A stretch of 64,000 bases of DNA. Origin: Erysipelotrichaceae bacterium (GTDB lineage Bacteria > Bacillota_I > Bacilli_A > RFN20 > CAG-826). Shown piece after piece: positions 60,303-64,000 of this stretch. The position numbers and the translations under genes were made by a program. The notes beneath the pieces are model-generated. The model ran no database searches and was not told the origin of the DNA. It saw only the letters and a program-made list of their open reading frames with translations. The stretch covers positions 142,587 to 206,586 of the forward strand of contig SVBF01000018.1 in NCBI GenBank assembly GCA_015058945.1, read 5' to 3'. Position 1 is the stretch's first letter, and every line of letters starts with the position of its first letter.

Positions 60303-61142
60303 ATGAGCAAAAAACCGATTTTGGCAATCTTATACGACTTTGATTCCACCCTCTCCCCCACCGACATGCAAGCCTATGGCTTCATTCCCCGCATGGGCAT
60401 GACCCCGTCGGAGTTTTGGGCGCGTACCGGGGAGTTCGCCAAGGCCACGGGTTGTGAGAAGATCCTCTCCTACATGTACACCATGGTCGCCGTGGCGAAG
60501 GAAAAGGGCATCAACATGACCCGGGAATTCCTCAACGACTGCGGTAAAGACATCGATTTCTACCCTGGCGTCCTCACCTGGTTCAAGCGCATCAACGATT
60601 ATGGCGCCCAGCACGGCCTCAAGGTCGAGCACTACCTCATCTCTTCCGGCAACAAGGAAATCGTCGAGGGCTGCGCGATCGCAAAGGAGTTCAAGGCCAT
60701 CTTCGGCTGCGAGTTTATCTTTGATAAAAAATCGGGAGAAGTCATCTGGCCGAAACTCGCGATCAATTACACCCAGAAGACGCAGTTCTTCTTCCGCATC
60801 TCCAAGGGCGTCTTTGACACGACCGACGACGACTCGGTCAACCAGAAGTCGCCGGAGCGTCGCATCCCCTATGCGAACATCGTCTATATCGGCGATGGGA
60901 TGACCGACGTCCCCTCGATGCTCATCGTCAAGAATAACGGCGGACGTTCGATCGCGGTTTATCCGAAAGGCAAAGGCGATCGCGTTGTCTCGCTTAAGGA
61001 CGACGGACGCGTCAATTACACCGCCGAGGCGGATTATTCCCACGGCAAAAAGCTCGAGAAGATCGTCCAAACCATCATCAACTCGGTGGAAATCCGCGAG
61101 GAGCTCGATTCTTTTGAAGGTGAGTCTCCGAAGGACCGTTAA
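60303..61142 (+). CDS. HAD-superfamily phosphatase
   Basis: 279 residues from the ATG at 60303. Motif I DFDSTLSPTD (nucleophile in YDFDSTLS), motif II LISSGNKE, and motif IV YIGDGMTDVPSM. The helical cap after motif I points to the phosphoserine-phosphatase-like group. The substrate is unknown. It is 20 nt before the IspD-like gene but probably separate, since that gene has its own -10. Confidence 0.8.
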   Translation: MSKKPILAILYDFDSTLSPTDMQAYGFIPRMGMTPSEFWARTGEFAKATGCEKILSYMYTMVAVAKEKGINMTREFLNDCGKDIDFYPGVLTWFKRINDYGAQHGLKVEHYLISSGNKEIVEGCAIAKEFKAIFGCEFIFDKKSGEVIWPKLAINYTQKTQFFFRISKGVFDTTDDDSVNQKSPERRIPYANIVYIGDGMTDVPSMLIVKNNGGRSIAVYPKGKGDRVVSLKDDGRVNYTAEADYSHGKKLEKIVQTIINSVEIREELDSFEGESPKDR

Positions 61143-61162
61143 GAAGGAGTATACTTTTCACC

Positions 61163-61864
61163 ATGGGAAGCGCGAAGCAGATTTGCATTGCTCTTTTTGG
61201 AGGGACTGGCGAGCGTTTTGGCGCTCCTTACCCCAAGCAATTCGTCAAGCTCGGCGACGAGCCGATGCTGATCGTGACGCTGCGCGAGCTTTCCAAATGC
61301 GTCGATATCGATGAGATCTATGTCGTCGCGGAACCGAGTTCCCGTAACGATGTCTACAATCTGATCCTTGCGAAGCAGATCAAGAAGATCAAGGCGATCC
61401 TTCGCGGCGGGCCGACCCGTCAGGATTCCTCCCGTTTGGCTTTGGAGTTTTTGAAGCGTTCTGGCGTTCCTAGCGACGCCCTGGTCATGATCGTCGACGG
61501 CGATCGTCCCTGCATCGACCCCGAACTCATCCACCGCTGCTTCGTCAGCGCATCCGAAAGCGGCGCCTCGGTCGCGGGCATCCCAATGATCGAATCGGTA
61601 TTGCTTAGCAACAAGGCGGGCAAGGTGGACACCTATTTGGACCGCGACTGCGTCTTCATCGTCCAGACGCCGCAGACGTTCCTTTTCTCGACCATCTATC
61701 GCGCCCACATGAAATTCCGCGACCGCAAGGTCACCGACGACGCGAGTTTGGTCTCGTTGCTCCATAAACCGATCTCCATCGTCATCGGCAGCAAGGACAA
61801 CATCAAAATCACCGTCCCCGAGGACGTGAACACTTATTTGGCATGGAAGGCGAAAAAGCAATAA
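61163..61864 (+). CDS. ispD: IspD-like cytidylyltransferase
   Basis: 233 residues. GGTGERFGAPYPKQFVKLG (nucleotide-binding loop), GGPTRQDS, VDGDRPC, VQTPQTFLF, TDDASL, and NIKITVPEDVN are the IspD/TarI blocks. It makes CDP-methylerythritol (MEP isoprenoid path) or CDP-ribitol. The motif set does not separate IspD from TarI with certainty, and no other MEP gene is in the window. TATACT lies 7 nt before the ATG. The next gene overlaps by 22 nt. Confidence 0.8.
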   Translation: MGSAKQICIALFGGTGERFGAPYPKQFVKLGDEPMLIVTLRELSKCVDIDEIYVVAEPSSRNDVYNLILAKQIKKIKAILRGGPTRQDSSRLALEFLKRSGVPSDALVMIVDGDRPCIDPELIHRCFVSASESGASVAGIPMIESVLLSNKAGKVDTYLDRDCVFIVQTPQTFLFSTIYRAHMKFRDRKVTDDASLVSLLHKPISIVIGSKDNIKITVPEDVNTYLAWKAKKQ

Positions 61865-62223
61865 AACTGCCCGCGGTCGGCACGGTCGCCGTCGGCACGG
61901 TCGCGAAGGTCTACCCGACTTATGCGATCCTCATTTTCGACGAGGGGTGGACGGGTTTGCTCCACATCTCGGAGCTTTCCAATTCCTATATCCGTTCGTT
62001 CACATCTTTCGTGACGATCGGCACCCTTTACTCGGTGAAAGTCATCCGCGTCGACGCCTCGACCCACAAGGTCCACGTTTCGTTAAAGCAGGTGACGCAG
62101 TCGGAACGCCGCAACGCGTTCTGCCATCGTGTCGTTCCTAGGAGCGACATTTCCTTTGATTCGTTAAGGGAGCATCTCCCTTTATGGATAGAACAAGAAA
62201 ACAAGGAGACTATCAATGATTAA
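61843..62223 (+). CDS. S1 RNA-binding domain protein (CvfD/YugI-like)
   Basis: 126 residues. One S1 domain (about 11-80: VGTVAKVYPTYAILIFDEGWTGLLHISELS ... VKVIRVDASTHKVHVSLKQ) plus a C-terminal tail. In Firmicutes such small S1 proteins (general stress protein 13 type) bind ribosomes or RNA and affect translation. It overlaps the IspD-like gene by 22 nt and pgi by 8 nt, so the three are coupled. Confidence 0.82.
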   Translation: MEGEKAIKLPAVGTVAVGTVAKVYPTYAILIFDEGWTGLLHISELSNSYIRSFTSFVTIGTLYSVKVIRVDASTHKVHVSLKQVTQSERRNAFCHRVVPRSDISFDSLREHLPLWIEQENKETIND

Positions 62224-63496
62224 AGTCAACGCAAAACACATCCTCCGCGATGTGGATATGGCTTCCTATGAGAAGGAGGTCGCCCGCGTCCATTCCCTCA
62301 TCGAGAAGCGCGATGGCCCGGGTGGCGATTACCTCGGCTGGGCCCATTATCCGGAGACTTACGATAAGGAAGAACTTGAGCGCATCATCTCTTGCGCGAA
62401 GAAAATCCGTGAGAATTACGAGGTTTTGCTCGTCTGCGGCATCGGCGGTTCGTATCTCGGCGCCCGCGCCGCGATCGACGCGCTTAATGGCCTAAAGGGT
62501 AACGACAAGGTCGAGATCATCTATTTCGGCCAGACCCTCTCGCCGAGCTACGTCAAGCAGGTCCTCGATTACATCGAACACAAGAAGTTCGCGATCAACG
62601 TCATCTCCAAATCGGGCACGACCACCGAGACGGCCGTCGCCTTCCGTTTGGCCCGCGATCTTCTCGAGCGCAAGGTTGGCAAGGAAGAGGCCGCGAAGTC
62701 GATCTTCGCCACCACCGACAAAGAGAAGGGCGCCTTGCTCCAGCTCTGCAAGAAATACGGCTATGAGCGCTTCGTCCTCCCCGCGGACATCGGCGGACGT
62801 TATAGCGTCTTCACCGCGGTCGGCTTGCTCCCGATGGCGGTCGCCGGGATCGATGTCAAAGCCTTCCTCCACGGCATGCAGATCGGCCTCGAGCGTTATG
62901 GCGTGGAGAAGAACAACCCCGCCTATGAATACGGCATCCTCCGTCATGAGCTCTATAAGGCCGGCTACCCGGTTGAGATGCTCGTGACCTATGAACCGAG
63001 CCTCGTTCAGCTTGGCGAATGGTGGAAGCAGCTCTTTGGCGAAAGCGAAGGCAAGGAACATACCGGCCTATTGCCCGACGCCGCGACCTTCACCACCGAT
63101 TTGCATTCGCTCGGCCAGTTTATCCAGGAAGGATCCCCCGTTCTCTTTGAGACGGTGCTCGACATCGAGCATCCCGCCTGCGACGTCATCGTCCCCCACG
63201 ACGTCGATGACCTCGATGGACTCAACTACCTCGAAGGCAAAGGCCTCGATTACGTCAATAAGAAAGCCCATGATGGCACCCTGCAAGCCCACGAGGAAGT
63301 CGGCAAGGTCCCGAACATCCTCCTCTCCCTCGACAAACTCGACGCGGAGGGCTTAGGCGAACTCATGTATTTCTTCATGAGGGCCTGCGCGATGAGCTGC
63401 TACCTCAATGACATCAATCCCTTCAACCAGCCGGGCGTCGAAGTGTACAAAAAGAACATGTTCCGCCTGCTTGGCAAGCCGGGTTACACCAAGTAA
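62216..63496 (+). CDS. pgi: Glucose-6-phosphate isomerase
   Basis: 426 residues, the length of Bacillus-type Pgi. CGIGGSYLGARAAIDAL, VISKSGTTTETAVAFRLAR, GGRYSVFTAVGLLPMAVAG, and the late catalytic-region KKAHDGTLQAHEEVGKVPN are present. Interconverts glucose 6-phosphate and fructose 6-phosphate. A Shine-Dalgarno ACAAGGAG lies upstream and a terminator follows. Confidence 0.95.
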   Translation: MIKVNAKHILRDVDMASYEKEVARVHSLIEKRDGPGGDYLGWAHYPETYDKEELERIISCAKKIRENYEVLLVCGIGGSYLGARAAIDALNGLKGNDKVEIIYFGQTLSPSYVKQVLDYIEHKKFAINVISKSGTTTETAVAFRLARDLLERKVGKEEAAKSIFATTDKEKGALLQLCKKYGYERFVLPADIGGRYSVFTAVGLLPMAVAGIDVKAFLHGMQIGLERYGVEKNNPAYEYGILRHELYKAGYPVEMLVTYEPSLVQLGEWWKQLFGESEGKEHTGLLPDAATFTTDLHSLGQFIQEGSPVLFETVLDIEHPACDVIVPHDVDDLDGLNYLEGKGLDYVNKKAHDGTLQAHEEVGKVPNILLSLDKLDAEGLGELMYFFMRACAMSCYLNDINPFNQPGVEVYKKNMFRLLGKPGYTK

Positions 63497-63520
63497 AAGC
63501 TAGATTTCATCGAACTTTTT

Positions 63521-63547
63521 ATGGGTCGCTGAGCGGCCCATTTTTCT
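63521..63547 (+). terminator. Rho-independent terminator of pgi
   Basis: ATGGGTCGCT-GAGCGGCCCAT hairpin followed by TTTTTCTTT. Confidence 0.85.
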
Positions 63548-63615
63548 TTGGCGAATTTCGTTGACCCCAATGGGGCACGATGGTATATTTTATGAGCGCG
63601 TTTGAAGCGACCCGC

Positions 63616-63690
63616 GGATGCTTAGCTCAGCGGGAGAGCATCGCCCTTACAAGGCGGGGGTCGTAGGTTCGAAACCTACAGCATCCACCA
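63616..63690 (+). tRNA. tRNA-Val (TAC)
   Basis: 75 nt with CCA. Acceptor GGATGCT/AGCATCC, anticodon loop CTTACAA, T arm GTAGG-TTCGAAA-CCTAC. Confidence 0.95.
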
Positions 63691-63728
63691 ATCGTTGGGG
63701 TACAGTCAAACGCGTTTCAAGCAAGCGT

Positions 63729-63812
63729 GGGTGAATAGCGAAGTGGCCAAACGCGGTTGACTGTAAATCAATTCCTTCGGGTTCGGTGGTTCAAATCCAT
63801 CTTCACCCACCA
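63729..63812 (+). tRNA. tRNA-Tyr (GTA)
   Basis: 84 nt with CCA, class II form with a long variable arm. Acceptor GGGTGAA/TTCACCC, anticodon loop CTGTAAA, T arm GGTGG-TTCAAAT-CCATC. Confidence 0.95.
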
Positions 63813-63822
63813 TTCTTGTTAT

Positions 63823-63897
63823 TGGGATGTAGCCAAGCGGTAAGGCAAGGGACTTTGACTCCCTGACGCGCTGGTTCGATCCCAGCCATCCCAGCCA
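63823..63897 (+). tRNA. tRNA-Gln (TTG)
   Basis: 75 nt with CCA. Acceptor TGGGATG/CATCCCA, anticodon loop CTTTGAC, T arm GCTGG-TTCGATC-CCAGC. Confidence 0.95.
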
Positions 63898-63902
63898 TGA
63901 CT

Positions 63903-63977
63903 CCTCCGCTAGCTCAGTGGTAGAGCACTTGACTTTTAATCAAGGGGTCCAGGGTTCGAGTCCCTGGCGGGGGACCA
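63903..63977 (+). tRNA. tRNA-Lys (TTT)
   Basis: 75 nt with CCA. Acceptor CCTCCGC/GCGGGGG, anticodon loop CTTTTAA, T arm CAGGG-TTCGAGT-CCCTG. Confidence 0.95.
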
Positions 63978-64000
63978 TTCGGACTGTCATGATAACCATC

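Overview
This window is from a bacterial chromosome with moderately high GC. Genes end in TAA, TAG or TGA, and many overlap as ATGA, so the ordinary bacterial code applies. The gene set fits a low-abundance or uncultured member of the Bacilli (Firmicutes side). It includes SipW/TasA-type secretion, long-form HPF, LrgA/LrgB, MgtE, ABC-F, an IspD-like cytidylyltransferase next to an S1-domain protein and Pgi, HepT/MntA, and cre-like CcpA boxes. No rRNA or single-copy marker in the window settles the genus, so the taxonomy is inference. No phage, insertion sequence or CRISPR array was seen.

Region 1 (about 0.3-20 kb) is the most unusual part. Two SipW-type surface proteins (366-2222, minus strand) flank a tightly packed 11-gene plus-strand operon (3242-19905). 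The operon encodes: a type II membrane surface protein; a SipW-type surface protein; a membrane-anchored McrB-like AAA+ ATPase; a DUF2357-like partner with a charged tail; a SipW-type signal peptidase; a two-TM protein with degenerate GGDEF and EAL domains; a nucleosidase-fold protein whose catalytic motifs look lost; a 962-residue receptor with TM, degenerate GGDEF, GAF, PAS, GGDEF-like and EAL-like domains; two more SipW substrates, one of 1492 residues with tandem beta-repeats; and a small secreted carbohydrate-binding-like protein. My reading is a TasA-like surface fibre or matrix system. Its own signal peptidase, a membrane AAA+ motor and non-catalytic nucleotide-sensor proteins share one transcription unit.

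Region 2 (20-31 kb) has a Fic protein divergent from hipBA, an MFS transporter, a MacB-like ABC exporter with a Big2 lipoprotein, lrgAB, and a second, divergent Fic protein behind a 12-bp tandem repeat. Region 3 (31-48 kb) holds three large cell-surface proteins with carbohydrate-binding-like or Ig-like modules. Two of them share a nearly identical C-terminal anchor. Between them lie gpsA, an HTH-ART toxin/antitoxin-like pair, a HAD operon with two unknown genes, an orphan Phd-like antitoxin and a HesB-like protein with a Cys/His tail.

Region 4 (48-64 kb) is mostly housekeeping: hpf, metK with an attenuated leader, HTH-mntA/hepT, TSCPD and pduL, a GT2-GtrA glycosyltransferase, mgtE, a repeat lipoprotein, tRNA-Leu, an ATPase remnant, ABC-F, LemA-like, HAD, IspD, S1, pgi, and a Val-Tyr-Gln-Lys tRNA cluster. 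At least seven toxin/antitoxin or Fic-type loci fall in 30 kb (20-52 kb).

A recurring feature is that the first genes of many transcription units lack a Shine-Dalgarno sequence and have a -10 hexamer 6-7 nt before the start codon, which suggests leaderless mRNAs. Genes inside operons use ordinary GGAGG-type sites.
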